In this document: positions 38,271 through 47,906 of the stretch, in pieces
How positions within the stretch are numbered: the first letter of the stretch is position 1
Layout: every line of letters begins with the position of its first letter
Source: Bacteroidota bacterium
GTDB lineage: Bacteria > Bacteroidota > Bacteroidia > AKYH767-A > OLB10
Assembly: GCA_016713525.1 (NCBI GenBank)
Contig: JADJOZ010000003.1
Coordinates: forward strand, 248,001-312,000
Length of the DNA stretch: 64,000 nucleotides
Reading direction: 5' to 3'
Notes under the pieces: model-generated
Seen by the model: the letters and a program-made list of their open reading frames with translations, nothing else
What the model was told of the DNA's origin: nothing
Database searches by the model: none
Program-made: the position numbers and the translations under genes

Positions 38271-41200
38271 TTTGATAACTACAATTTTGAATGTGTGGTT
38301 CGCCGTTGCACACTGATGTTTTACGATGAATGTTCCTTCCTGAGATTACTTATAGCATAATTATTGTTAGATATTTTAAGAATCTCAGGAAAGATTTCTT
38401 TTCCATCAAGATGGAAAAATCGGGGTGCATTAAATGATTCTTCGCATGAAGTCTCAAGTAATATGTTGCCCGAAGTTGGATTGGGATATCCCCAAACACT
38501 ATGTTCGAATTCAGCTGGTATTTGGATTTCACTATTTTTTTCATGTGAAGGACCAATAGGTATACAAGGCACCCTGACTTTGATTGTATTTGACTGGCCT
38601 GAACAACCTGAACTATTTGTGACAACACAAGAATAACTTCCTGCTGTTTTTGCCACATAAGTCTGGGTATTAGCTGATAAAATCAAATTTGAATTGCGAT
38701 ACCAATTCAAATTGGCAAATCCGGATGACGTAGATAGTAATACACTATCACCCTGGCAGAAACTTGGTGGTCCAAGAGAAGTGATGTTAACTGATGGGTA
38801 ATTTCCTGAACTTAAATATACCGAATCCTTTGCTGCACAACCAAATTGATCATATACGGTTACAATATAAGATCCGGGTATAAGGGTGGTTAGGGTTTGA
38901 GTTGTAAGGCCAGTAGACCACTGATAAGCAGGAAAATTGCCAGCATTCAGTACCACTGCAGTGCTGCCACATATAACGGTATCACCAGAAATTTGAACCA
39001 AAGCAGCAGGAGAAAGATTTACAACTATTGTATCAATGGAAATACATGTCGGTAGTTGACTAGATACAGTAACGGTATAAGTTCCAGGAGATGTAATTTG
39101 TGTAAGGGCTGTTGTTGACCCAGTCGACCATATATAATTGTCCCAATTACCTGTACATATCAGCAAGTTGGTGTCTCCGGGACAATAATTAGATGTTCCA
39201 TTTATGATACCAGATATTGATTTTACATTGATTATTTTAAATGCGCACGGACTGTTACCACAAGATGATTCAGCTCTTAAAAAATATGTTGTTGTAACAT
39301 TAGGTGCAACCTTTATAGAATCACCAACACCTAACAATAGTCCTCCGCAATTTCCGGAATACCATTTAAATTGACCACCTGAACCTGCAACGCCACCACT
39401 ACGATATAGTGTTAAACTGTCACCTGGGCAAATTGAATTAACCAGCGAACCGGCGACTATGGCTGATGGTGGAGTGTTACAACTATTATTGTTGGCATGT
39501 ATTTTAACAATATTGTTTCTGATAGTTCCATTATAATTTGAAAACAATCCGCCTGCTACAATTTTCCAATCGTGGGTGAACGCTAAAGTATAAAGACCAT
39601 TGTTTCCATGAATTCCTGTGCCTATCTGAAATGAATTGTCTAAAGTGCCATCCTTGTCAAGTCGAAGTAACATTGACCTTTGAATGCCATTGAAATTATA
39701 AAATTGACCGCCAACTATTATTTTGCCATCAGGTTGAAGTATTATTGCTCTGATTTCAGCGGAATTACTAAAGCCTGATCCTGCCACAAAAGTAGAATCC
39801 AAACTGCCATCACTATTAAGTCTAGTTATAGCTTTACATGTTTGTCCATTGATAGCTGTAAATTTACCTCCAACGATATATTTTCCATCCTCCTGAACAA
39901 TAATGCAGTTCACAAAATTTCCGGAGATTCCGCTACCGGGATTAAAAGTAGTATCAATTTGCCCACCTGGCATCAACCTGACAATTCTATTATAGTTTTG
40001 TCCTTGAACTGTTGTAAAAAATCCTCCAAGAATTATTTTGCCATCATCGTGAACATGTGCTGCAAGCACTTTCCCATCAAAGGACTGCAAATCGCTAAAA
40101 CTAGAATCTTTGCTCCCATCGGGAAAAAGTCTCACAAAGTTGCCAATACCATAATCAACCAATATTTTTTGATCAGCAGGCTGAATTACAATGGTACCTA
40201 AGCCAGAGTGGCCACCGACAGCTGATGCTCCATGAAATGAGGTGTCGATTGTTCCATCAGTTAACAGTCTGGAAATGGTTTGACCCGAGTACGGGGGATA
40301 GATTGTCCCTTTCAATAGAAATTTCCCATCATTTTGTATTGCTTGTGATGTTATTGATGCAATTGAAAAATCCGATTGTTTAAATGATGCATTTAGATTT
40401 CCGGAAGGATGTAAAATGCAACTTCCAAAGTTTCCGGTATTTTGAAATGATGTAAATGCCCTCCAATAAGATAGTCCCCCGATGGAAGATTGGATACTTT
40501 TGTAACCAGGCTGTTGAATCCTGATATTTTCCGATAATTGGTATCTATATCTCCATTAGGCATGAGACGAATGATTTTCATAGCCCCATAATCTTGGTAA
40601 CCAGAAAAGCTCCTAAAACGAGTGTTTTATCATCATTCTGAATACTTAAATCTTCTGGATGGTTATTGAAACCAGTTCCAATATTATATGTTGTATCATG
40701 AACACCATTATTTAGAATTTTCACTATCCCTGGTGACGGAATTTGATTGAATGAACTGAAAATTCCAATTGCAATAATACTTCCATCTGTTTGAGTTTTA
40801 ATTTTATAGATTTGACTTCCGTAGTTAATTCCTACCCCATTGACTGAGAAAGAAGTATCTAAAGTTCCGTCGGATGAATACGAGACATTCCTCTGGGAAT
40901 TTGAATTCACCCATTGATGAAAGCCCCCGGCAACAAGAATTTTCTGGTCAGGTTGAATGAGAATGCTGTTCACTTGCCCGGTACCTGGGCCTATATCAAA
41001 GGAACTATCAAGTGCACCATTTGAATCGACCCGGATTAAATTATATACTGTATTTCCTGAGCTATTTTTATATGTGAAATGGCCACCCGCCAACACCTTG
41101 CCATCCAATTGGATTTTGAGATCAAAAACATATGGTTCACGAGAAGTACTATCAAGTTTTATTGAATTGAACGTTGTATCAATGCTTCCTGAATCGTTGA

Positions 41201-41742
41201 GGCGAATAATACCTGATGCTATCTCCATTAAAAGTGTTAAAAGAGCCTGCAACTATTATTTTACCATCCGGTTGAATAGCAATTGCAAATATACTTTTAT
41301 CAAATCCTGATCCGGGTTGAAATGTTTGATCTATGGTACCGTCAGAGTTTAATCTGGCAATTGATTTTCGCGGTATTCCATAATATTCTGTGAAATTACC
41401 TCCAATTACAACCTTTCCATCAGGTTGTAATTCAATAACCCTAACTTCACCGGGTATAAAACTTTCACTATTGAAAAAAGTTGGATCAAGAGTGCCATCA
41501 GTATTAAGGCGCTTAAGTCTAGCTGAGGCTACAATAATTTTACCATCTGACTGTAAGCCAATACAACGATCAGTAGCAAATAAATCTATTGCCAAAAAAT
41601 TGTCTGAAGGATTAAATGTCGAATCATTTGAGCCAGGTATCTGACACAAGGATGAAAAAGGCAAGAGCATGAGCATGAAGCAGCAAACTGCTGTGAAACA
41701 GGACTTTGTGCATTCATATTTTAAAATTTTATCTGAAGTCAT
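38268..41742 (-). CDS. secreted delta-60-repeat protein with T9SS type A domain (four indels)
   Basis: Repaired length about 1,158 residues. Start ATG 41742, signal peptide ending near SSLCQ. The body is a chain of ~55-60-residue delta-60 repeats (GSLDSTFVAGSGF...ILQPDGKIIVGGQF..FNG) expected to fold as a beta-propeller, followed by Ig-like Cys-containing domains and a sorting domain ending ...GTFIVKHQCATANHTFKIVVIK. Breaks: 41218-41240 (one surplus or two missing bases), AAAA 40605-40608 (one A missing), AAA 40454-40456 (one missing), CC 38335-38336 (one missing). Each repair restores repeat phasing. Sits between duplicated sufS ends. Confidence 0.82.
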
Positions 41743-41841
41743 TTCCAAAGCTAATAGTTTTCCGTCACATCTCAAAATAAAATGAACCTTTTACTTTCGA
41801 TGTAGAATCCTGGGAAATTTTGGAAAATTTTAAAAAGGAAA

Positions 41842-43101
41842 TTATTTCACTTTAAGAAATGAAATTGCTTTTCGAATTCCTTCGATCAGTTGATCGATTT
41901 CAGCAATTGTATTATAAAACATAAACGAAGCTCTGATGGTACCCGGTATTCCGAATCGTTGCATGACCGGTTCTGTACAATGGTGACCGGTTCTTACTGC
42001 AATTCCCAAAGTATCGAGATACATACCGGCATCCAATGCATTTACACCTTCAATAACAAATGAAACAACACTGCTTTTTTTAGAAGAAGTTCCAATCAAT
42101 TTCACATGTGGAATTTTACTCAAACCTTCCGTTGCATGAACAAGCAGTTCTTGTTCGAATGCAGTTACTGCAATTAAGTCAATTCCATTCATGTAATCGA
42201 TAGCAGTTCCCAAAGCTATTACATCAGCAATATTGGGAGTACCGGCTTCAAATTTAAATGGCACTTCATTGAATGTGGTCTTCTCAAAACTTACTGAATG
42301 AATCATCTCACCACCACCCTGATAAGGAGGCATATTTTCCAGCAAATTTAGTTTGCCATATAAAACTCCAACACCGGTTGGCCCAAACATTTTATGACCC
42401 GAAAAAGCAAAGAAATCACAATCAAGATCCTGAACATCGATTTTGGAATGAGCTACAGCCTGTGCACCATCTACCAACACAGGGATATTTCGTTCATGGG
42501 CAAGAGCAATAATTTCTTTTACAGGATTTATGGTTCCAAGAGAATTGGAAGTATGAACTATAGAAACAAATTTTGTTCTTTCATTGAGCAATGACTTGAA
42601 TGAATCGATGATCAATTCACCTGCATCATTCATTTCAATAACACGTAAGCGTGCTCCCTTTTCTTCACAAAGTAATTGCCAGGGAACAATATTACTATGA
42701 TGCTCCATGGCACTGACAATGATCTCGTCTCCGGCGCCAATATTTTTTCTGCCGTATGTTGCAGCTACCAGATTGACAGATTCCGTTGTACCTCGCGTAA
42801 ATATTATTTCTCGTTCACTGGCAGCATGAATAAACTCCTGAACTTTTACCCTGACATCATCAAAGGCCTGTGATGCCTTCTGACTTAAAAAATGCACACC
42901 CCGATGAATATTCGCATTATAGGTTGAATAATATTTTTGCAATGCTTCAATCACTACTGCCGGTTTTTGCGACGTAGCTGCATTGTCGAAATAAATCAAC
43001 GGTTTGCCATATGGTTTTTCATTCAGAATGGGGAAGTCGGCACGTAAGCCAGCACAATATTGCTGATTTTGGATAGCTGAAACAGGGACTTCGGTATTCA
43101 T
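41842..43101 (-). CDS. sufS: SufS family cysteine desulfurase
   Basis: 419 residues, PLP-dependent, supplies sulfur from cysteine for Fe-S cluster assembly. PLP lysine Lys237 in AFSGHKMFGPTG; persulfide Cys375 in RTGHHCTEPVM; type II desulfurase layout. Last gene of the minus-strand suf operon, 49 bases after sufD. Its final third is duplicated at 38069-38270. The adjacent sequence after its stop shows no terminator. Confidence 0.95.
   Translation of the reverse strand: MNTEVPVSAIQNQQYCAGLRADFPILNEKPYGKPLIYFDNAATSQKPAVVIEALQKYYSTYNANIHRGVHFLSQKASQAFDDVRVKVQEFIHAASEREIIFTRGTTESVNLVAATYGRKNIGAGDEIIVSAMEHHSNIVPWQLLCEEKGARLRVIEMNDAGELIIDSFKSLLNERTKFVSIVHTSNSLGTINPVKEIIALAHERNIPVLVDGAQAVAHSKIDVQDLDCDFFAFSGHKMFGPTGVGVLYGKLNLLENMPPYQGGGEMIHSVSFEKTTFNEVPFKFEAGTPNIADVIALGTAIDYMNGIDLIAVTAFEQELLVHATEGLSKIPHVKLIGTSSKKSSVVSFVIEGVNALDAGMYLDTLGIAVRTGHHCTEPVMQRFGIPGTIRASFMFYNTIAEIDQLIEGIRKAISFLKVK
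41889..42036. repeat. 148-bp direct repeat, right copy (within sufS)
   Basis: Partner of 38116-38263; lies in the 3' part of the intact sufS and contains the codons for the catalytic Cys loop. Confidence 0.92.
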
Positions 43102-43150
43102 TTTATTAAGTTATTATTACTTAGAAAAATTCATTATTGTTTTCGGAATG

Positions 43151-44377
43151 CTATTGCATTAATTTGGCTTCAGCTTTTTGTTGTAATGTTGCTCTGAGAT
43201 CATCAGACTTAATATTATTCAGCACATCAGCAACAAATGCAATATTTAGCAATGTTCGGGCACTTTTTTCTCCAATACCACGGGCCCGTAAATAGAATAG
43301 TGCTTCTTCATCAAGCTGACCTGTTGTGGCACCATGTGTACACTTAACATCATCAGCAAATATTTCAAGCTGTGGTTTAGTATTCATGGTAGCATCATCA
43401 GAAAGTAAAATGTTTTTATTCGACTGATAAGCATTTGTTTTCTGAGCATCTTTCCTGACAAATATTTTGCCATTGAAGACCCCTGAAGCTTTTCCTCCTA
43501 TCACCCCTTTATACAATTCATTGCTATAGCAGTTTGGCATGGCATGATCAACCAGGGTGTGATTATCCGTGATCTGATCTCCATCCAGTATATACAATCC
43601 AAATAAATGAGAAGTGCAGTTGGTATCGTTTAATTTTATATGCAGGTTGTTACGGGTAAGTCTCCCATTTAAGGTAACAGTTACGGTATCAAAAGTGCTG
43701 CTTTTTTCCTGTATGGTTTGGGTGAAATTTATTTGAGATGCGGCATCCGAGTCGAGTTGTGCTTTGCAGAGCTCTACTCGGGCATTTTCATGAACCACAA
43801 TTTCATTTACTGCATTAATTAATCCGTTGCATTGTTGATTCAATGAATGGTAACTCTCAACTATAGAAATAGAAGTATGCTTATCAGCAACAATTAAATT
43901 CCTGATGGAAGTTATTCGATCCGGTTGCTCATTGGTGTTCACATGTAAAATGTGAATAGTCTTCTCAATGACAGTGTTTGCAGGAACATGTATAAAAACA
44001 CCTTCGTGATCGACAGCAGTATTTAAAGCAACAAAAGGTTCAGTGCCAAAAGAAACCACCTTGCCAAAATTATTTTTGAAAGTTTGGTTATCCTTAAGCA
44101 ATGATATCGGACCTATTACGAGATTGTTTATTGTTTCTGATGTTGACAAATCGGCCCGATAGATTCCGTTTTCAAATACCAGAAGATGAACGTTGTTACC
44201 TGCAATCAGGAATGATTTCAGGTCGACAGCGGTTAAACGGGCAGGTGCGGCTGAAAAAACAGGCTGATCGGGGAGTACCTGCTGTACATTGACATATTTC
44301 CATTCCTCATTTTTTGTGGATGGGAAACCTAGTCTTTTAAATGTTTCAACTGCTTCTTTCTTTATTTCGGCAATCAT
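43151..44377 (-). CDS. sufD: Fe-S cluster assembly protein SufD
   Basis: 408 residues. N-terminal helical part with KNEEWKYVNV and a right-handed beta-helix core ending in the family block NTKPQLEIFADDVKCTHGATTGQLDEEALFYLRARGI. SufD pairs with SufB in the SufBC2D scaffold. The gene lies 94 bases after sufC and 49 bases before sufS, within the same operon. Confidence 0.95.
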   Translation of the reverse strand: MIAEIKKEAVETFKRLGFPSTKNEEWKYVNVQQVLPDQPVFSAAPARLTAVDLKSFLIAGNNVHLLVFENGIYRADLSTSETINNLVIGPISLLKDNQTFKNNFGKVVSFGTEPFVALNTAVDHEGVFIHVPANTVIEKTIHILHVNTNEQPDRITSIRNLIVADKHTSISIVESYHSLNQQCNGLINAVNEIVVHENARVELCKAQLDSDAASQINFTQTIQEKSSTFDTVTVTLNGRLTRNNLHIKLNDTNCTSHLFGLYILDGDQITDNHTLVDHAMPNCYSNELYKGVIGGKASGVFNGKIFVRKDAQKTNAYQSNKNILLSDDATMNTKPQLEIFADDVKCTHGATTGQLDEEALFYLRARGIGEKSARTLLNIAFVADVLNNIKSDDLRATLQQKAEAKLMQ

Positions 44378-44471
44378 GTGTGTTTCTTATTTTTCCGGTT
44401 GGCCGGGATGGAATTGTTTACTGAAATGAATGTTCAAAGGTGATTTAATGGGGAATAATTTGCCATTAAAA

Positions 44472-45224
44472 TCAGGCTTCAACTTCTTCTCTGATCCAGT
44501 CATATCCTTTTTCTTCGAGTTCCAGAGCAAGCTCCTTCGTACCTGATTTAACAATACGGCCTTTGTAAAGTACATGAACGAAATCAGGAACAATATAATC
44601 GAGTAGTCTCTGGTAATGTGTTATAACAATAAAGGAACGCTTTCCATCGCGCAAAGCATTAACTCCATTGGAGACAATCCGGAGAGCATCAATATCGAGT
44701 CCGGAATCTGTTTCATCCATAATAGCTAATTGCGGTTCCAGCATAGCCATTTGAAATATTTCATTCCTTTTTTTCTCTCCTCCACTGAAACCCTCATTCA
44801 CCGAACGGGTTGTCATTTGCTTGTCCATTTCAACAAGCTTCATTTTCTCTTTCATAATAGCCAGAAAATCCTTGGAATCGTAAGGCTGGAGTCCTTTCGA
44901 TTTCCGAACCTCATTGACAGCGGTTTTCAGGAAGTTCGCATTACTTACTCCCGGGATTTCAACTGGATATTGAAAAGCCAGAAATATTCCCGCGCGTGCA
45001 CGGTCTTCAGGAGATAAGTCCAATAAATCGACACCATTAAAAGTCACAGTACCATCCAATACTTCATATTCTTCTCTTCCTGCTAAAACCGAAGCAAGTG
45101 TACTTTTCCCGGAACCATTCGGACCCATTATGGCATGCACTTCACCGGGTTTAACTTCTAAGTTCAATCCATTCAGGATTTGTTTTTCTTCCACACGTGC
45201 ATGGAGGTTTTTGATTGTTAACAT
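44472..45224 (-). CDS. sufC: Fe-S cluster assembly ATPase SufC
   Basis: 250-residue ABC-type ATPase of the SufBC2D complex. Walker A GPNGSGKST at 34-42, ABC signature FSGGEKKR near 147, Walker B LAIMDETDSGLD near 168, H-loop in FIVITHYQRLLDYI. Separated from sufB by 704 bases that hold a four-helix-bundle gene and repeats, unusual for this operon. Confidence 0.96.
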   Translation of the reverse strand: MLTIKNLHARVEEKQILNGLNLEVKPGEVHAIMGPNGSGKSTLASVLAGREEYEVLDGTVTFNGVDLLDLSPEDRARAGIFLAFQYPVEIPGVSNANFLKTAVNEVRKSKGLQPYDSKDFLAIMKEKMKLVEMDKQMTTRSVNEGFSGGEKKRNEIFQMAMLEPQLAIMDETDSGLDIDALRIVSNGVNALRDGKRSFIVITHYQRLLDYIVPDFVHVLYKGRIVKSGTKELALELEEKGYDWIREEVEA

Positions 45225-45232
45225 TTTTATTT

Positions 45233-45267
45233 AAGTTGTAAGTTGTAAGTTGTAAGTTGAAAGTTGT
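45233..45267. repeat. heptamer array, AAGTTGT x5
   Basis: Five tandem 7-base units (four AAGTTGT, one AAGTTGA) just upstream of sufC, running straight into the palindromic repeat pair that follows. Confidence 0.9.
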
Positions 45268-45270
45268 AAG

Positions 45271-45327
45271 CGCCGCCCTGAGCGCAGCCGAAGGGTTGTA
45301 AGCGCCGCCCTGAGCGTAGTCGAAGGG
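45271..45327. repeat. two copies of a REP-like palindromic repeat
   Basis: Two 25-bp copies (45271-45295, 45303-45327) with the core CCCTGAGCGYAGYCGAAGGG, an imperfect palindrome, spaced by the heptamer word TTGTAAG. A third copy lies inverted at 58426-58444. Confidence 0.88.
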
Positions 45328-45349
45328 GGTTGTAAGATGTATGTTTTTG

Positions 45350-45741
45350 CTAGATATTTGCTGCCTTATTATTATCAGGGTTTTTTTCAAGATATTTTAT
45401 AAAACTGTTAAGCATACTACTGATTTCTGAAGCCATTTTTTGACATTGATTAAAAATTTCATCATTAATATAATTCAAGTCAAAGCAGATATATAATTGA
45501 GAGCGCAATTCTCCAGCAGAACCTTTGCTACATTTAAAAAATATTTAAATTCATTATTACTTTTTCTTTCAAATCCTTCAGCAATATTGGACATGATCGA
45601 AATTGATGATTTTCTTATTTGGTCTTTAAGTGCGAAATCTTTACTGAATGCTTGTAAGTTTGATTCAGTGTAAATTATTTTATTTAATTCTCTGGCTCGT
45701 TGCCATGCTTGTATGTCTTCGAATTTAATTATTGGTGCCAT
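45350..45741 (-). CDS. four-helix-bundle protein (S23/IVP family, one-base frameshift)
   Basis: About 130 residues. Starts FEDIQAWQRARELNKIIY with the family's EDI-W-A-L pattern and RKSSISIMSNIAEGFERKSNNEFKYFLNVAKGSAGELRSQL. The frame breaks at CC 45522-45523; adding one G on the coding strand restores GSAGELRSQLYICFDLNYI and a stop at 45350. The family occurs in 23S rRNA intervening sequences and as stand-alone cassettes; related bAvd proteins serve diversity-generating retroelements, but no reverse transcriptase is present here. Lies inside the suf operon between sufB and sufC, flanked by inverted heptamer arrays. Confidence 0.85.
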
Positions 45742-45893
45742 GAAAAAAGTTTTTAAAAAGTTGTATATTTTTATTATTTTATTAATTTGATAACCTTATT
45801 GATTCAAGAGATTAATTTTAAGAATTAATATTAGATTTTATATTGCAAGACTCTAATTTGCTATACATTCCAGCTATCCTGTACCCTATAACC

Positions 45894-45921
45894 TTCAACT
45901 TTCAACTTTGAACTTTCAACT
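45894..45921. repeat. heptamer array, TTCAACT x4
   Basis: Four tandem 7-base units (one variant TTGAACT) directly after sufB. Its complement AGTTGAA resembles the AAGTTGT/AAGTTGA array on the other side of the four-helix-bundle gene, in inverted orientation. Confidence 0.88.
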
Positions 45922-45928
45922 GTTTTTA

Positions 45929-47374
45929 TTATCCTACGCTTCCTTCTAAGCTAATCGCAAGTAATTTCTGTGCTTCAACGGCAAATTCCATCGGCAACTG
46001 ATTAAAGACTTCTTTACAATAGCCATTTACAATTAATCCAATTGCATCTTCTGTGGCGATGCCTCTTTGATTGCAATAGAAGATCTGATCTTCACCAACT
46101 TTAGATGTGGTTGCTTCGTGCTCAACTTTTGCAGATTTGTTGGCTACTTCAAGATATGGGAATGTGTGTGCTCCGCATTTATCACCCAGTAATAATGAAT
46201 CACATTGCGAAAAATTTCTGGCGTTATCTGCTTTCTTATTAATCTTCACCAACCCGCGATAACTGTTATGGCTTTTCCCACCGGAAATTCCTTTTGATAT
46301 AATCGTGCTCTTGGTGTTTTTGCCGAGATGAATCATCTTCGTGCCGGTATCGGCTTGTTGCATGTTGTTTGTGACTGCAACTGAATAAAATTCTCCTATT
46401 GAATAATTTCCTTTCAGAATTACACTGGGATATTTCCAGGTAATTGCAGAACCGGTTTCGACCTGAGTCCATGAAATTTTGGAATAATCACCCAAACAAA
46501 TTCCTCGCTTAGTTACAAAATTATAAATACCACCCTTGCCTTCTTTATCACCGGGATACCAGTTTTGTACAGTAGAATATTTCACCTGAGCTCTTTCGTG
46601 TGAAACAATTTCAACAACCGCTGCATGTAACTGATTCTCGTCACGCATAGGTGCTGTACATCCTTCGAGGTAGCTCACATATGCACCTTCTTCAGCAATT
46701 ATAAGGGTGCGTTCAAATTGTCCGGTGCCGGCTGAATTTATCCGGAAGTAGGTCGATAGTTCCATCGGACAACGAACGCCCTTAGGTATATAGCAAAAAG
46801 ATCCGTCACTGAATACTGCAGAATTTAGTGCAGCATAGTATTTGTCTGTTGCAGGAACAACAGATCCAAGATATTTTTTAATTAAATCAGGATGTTCATG
46901 TACTGCTTCTGAAAATGATGAAAATATAATTCCCAGTTCAGCAAGCGATTCCCGAAACGTTGTTTTCACAGAAACGCTGTCGATAACCGCATCAACTGCA
47001 ACGTTTGCAAGTCGCTTTTGTTCTTCAAGTGAAATTCCAAGTTTATCGAATGTAGCCTTAATTTCTGGATCAAGTTCGTCGAGGCTGTTTAATACTTTCT
47101 TAGGCTTAGGTGCAGAATAGTAAATGATATCCTGAAAATTAATTTCAGGGTAGCTAACATTGGGCCACTTAGGCTCGGTCATTGTCAGCCAATGCCTATA
47201 TGCTTTCAGTCTCCATTCTAATAACCACTCTGGTTCATTTTTTTTGGTTGAAATGAATCGAACTATTTCCTCACTCAATCCCTTTGGTGCATTGTCCGAT
47301 TCTATGTCCGATACAAAGCCCCATTTGTATTCCGAAGAGGTTACCTCATCCAGTATTTTCTGATCGTCTGACAT
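45929..47374 (-). CDS. sufB: Fe-S cluster assembly protein SufB
   Basis: 481 residues, the cluster scaffold of SufBC2D. Conserved blocks include EPEWLLEWRLKAYRHW, SVVPATDKYYAALNSAVFSDGSFCYIPKGVRCPMELSTYFRIN, EGCTAPM, and CGAHTFPYLEVANKSAKVEHEATTSKVGEDQIFYCNQRGI. Complete and unbroken. Second gene of the operon, 43 bases after the A-type carrier gene. Confidence 0.96.
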   Translation of the reverse strand: MSDDQKILDEVTSSEYKWGFVSDIESDNAPKGLSEEIVRFISTKKNEPEWLLEWRLKAYRHWLTMTEPKWPNVSYPEINFQDIIYYSAPKPKKVLNSLDELDPEIKATFDKLGISLEEQKRLANVAVDAVIDSVSVKTTFRESLAELGIIFSSFSEAVHEHPDLIKKYLGSVVPATDKYYAALNSAVFSDGSFCYIPKGVRCPMELSTYFRINSAGTGQFERTLIIAEEGAYVSYLEGCTAPMRDENQLHAAVVEIVSHERAQVKYSTVQNWYPGDKEGKGGIYNFVTKRGICLGDYSKISWTQVETGSAITWKYPSVILKGNYSIGEFYSVAVTNNMQQADTGTKMIHLGKNTKSTIISKGISGGKSHNSYRGLVKINKKADNARNFSQCDSLLLGDKCGAHTFPYLEVANKSAKVEHEATTSKVGEDQIFYCNQRGIATEDAIGLIVNGYCKEVFNQLPMEFAVEAQKLLAISLEGSVG

Positions 47375-47417
47375 CTATTTTTATTTAGACTGATTCAAAG
47401 TAAGCAATGAAATTTTT

Positions 47418-47744
47418 TTAAACTGCGAAGCTTTCGCCACAGCCGCAGGTGCGGGAAGCATTGGGATTATTGAATACAAATCCTTTTCCATTCAATCCAT
47501 CTGTGAACTCAAGTTGAGTTCCTATGAGGTAGAGAAATGATTTTTTATCACATACAATTTTGACTCCCTTGTCTTCAAATACTTTGTCATCGGCTTTCAA
47601 TTGGTTATCGAAATCGAGAACATAAGTTAAACCGGAGCAACCGCCACCGGCAACACCCACTCGCACAAAATAGGAATCATCACGATTGCCTTCGGCTCTC
47701 AGGTGGTTCAGTTTTGTTAATGCGGATTCTGTTACTGTAATCAT
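47418..47744 (-). CDS. A-type Fe-S carrier (SufA/IscA/HesB family)
   Basis: 108 residues from ATG 47744; the open frame extends further upstream but that part is not conserved and contains the promoter. Carries the three cluster ligands Cys36 (GGGCSG), Cys100 and Cys102 (TCGCGESF). Delivers clusters to apoproteins. First gene of the suf operon, directly upstream of sufB. Could be named sufA by position. Confidence 0.92.
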   Translation of the reverse strand: MITVTESALTKLNHLRAEGNRDDSYFVRVGVAGGGCSGLTYVLDFDNQLKADDKVFEDKGVKIVCDKKSFLYLIGTQLEFTDGLNGKGFVFNNPNASRTCGCGESFAV

Positions 47745-47780
47745 GGTAATATTTCTGATTTTAAGCTTTTTAACTAAGTG

Positions 47781-47788
47781 CAAAGGTA
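47781..47788 (-). promoter_or_regulatory. -7 element of the suf operon promoter
   Basis: TACCTTTG on the minus strand, 36 bases before the carrier gene's ATG; a TTG lies 24 bases farther upstream as a possible -33. Confidence 0.65.
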
Positions 47789-47853
47789 CAATTTTATACC
47801 CAGAAATACTAACAATTTTCACCGCTTTAAGTTTGCATAGAATACAAAATGGG

Positions 47854-47883
47854 AAAAAAAAAGCCCCCTCCATTGGAGGGGGC
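47854..47883 (-). terminator. terminator of the PKD/T9SS gene at 47907
   Basis: Nine-bp GC-rich stem GCCCCCTCC / GGAGGGGGC with a three-base loop, followed on the minus strand by nine T. Confidence 0.92.
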
Positions 47884-47906
47884 GGGATAACCACTTAAAA
47901 ACCAAA

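Noticed and set aside
38110..38313. 67-residue minus frame MCNGEPHIQNC...
   Set aside because: Out-of-frame shadow across the delta-60 stop and the sufS fragment.
40393..41775. Three separate small delta-60 genes upstream of a larger one
   Set aside because: Adjacent frames join in repeat phase after single-base corrections, and only the first has a signal peptide and only the last a sorting domain; one broken gene explains all.
45350..45741. Diversity-generating retroelement accessory protein
   Set aside because: The four-helix-bundle family is related to bAvd, but no reverse transcriptase, template repeat or variable C-type lectin gene is present.
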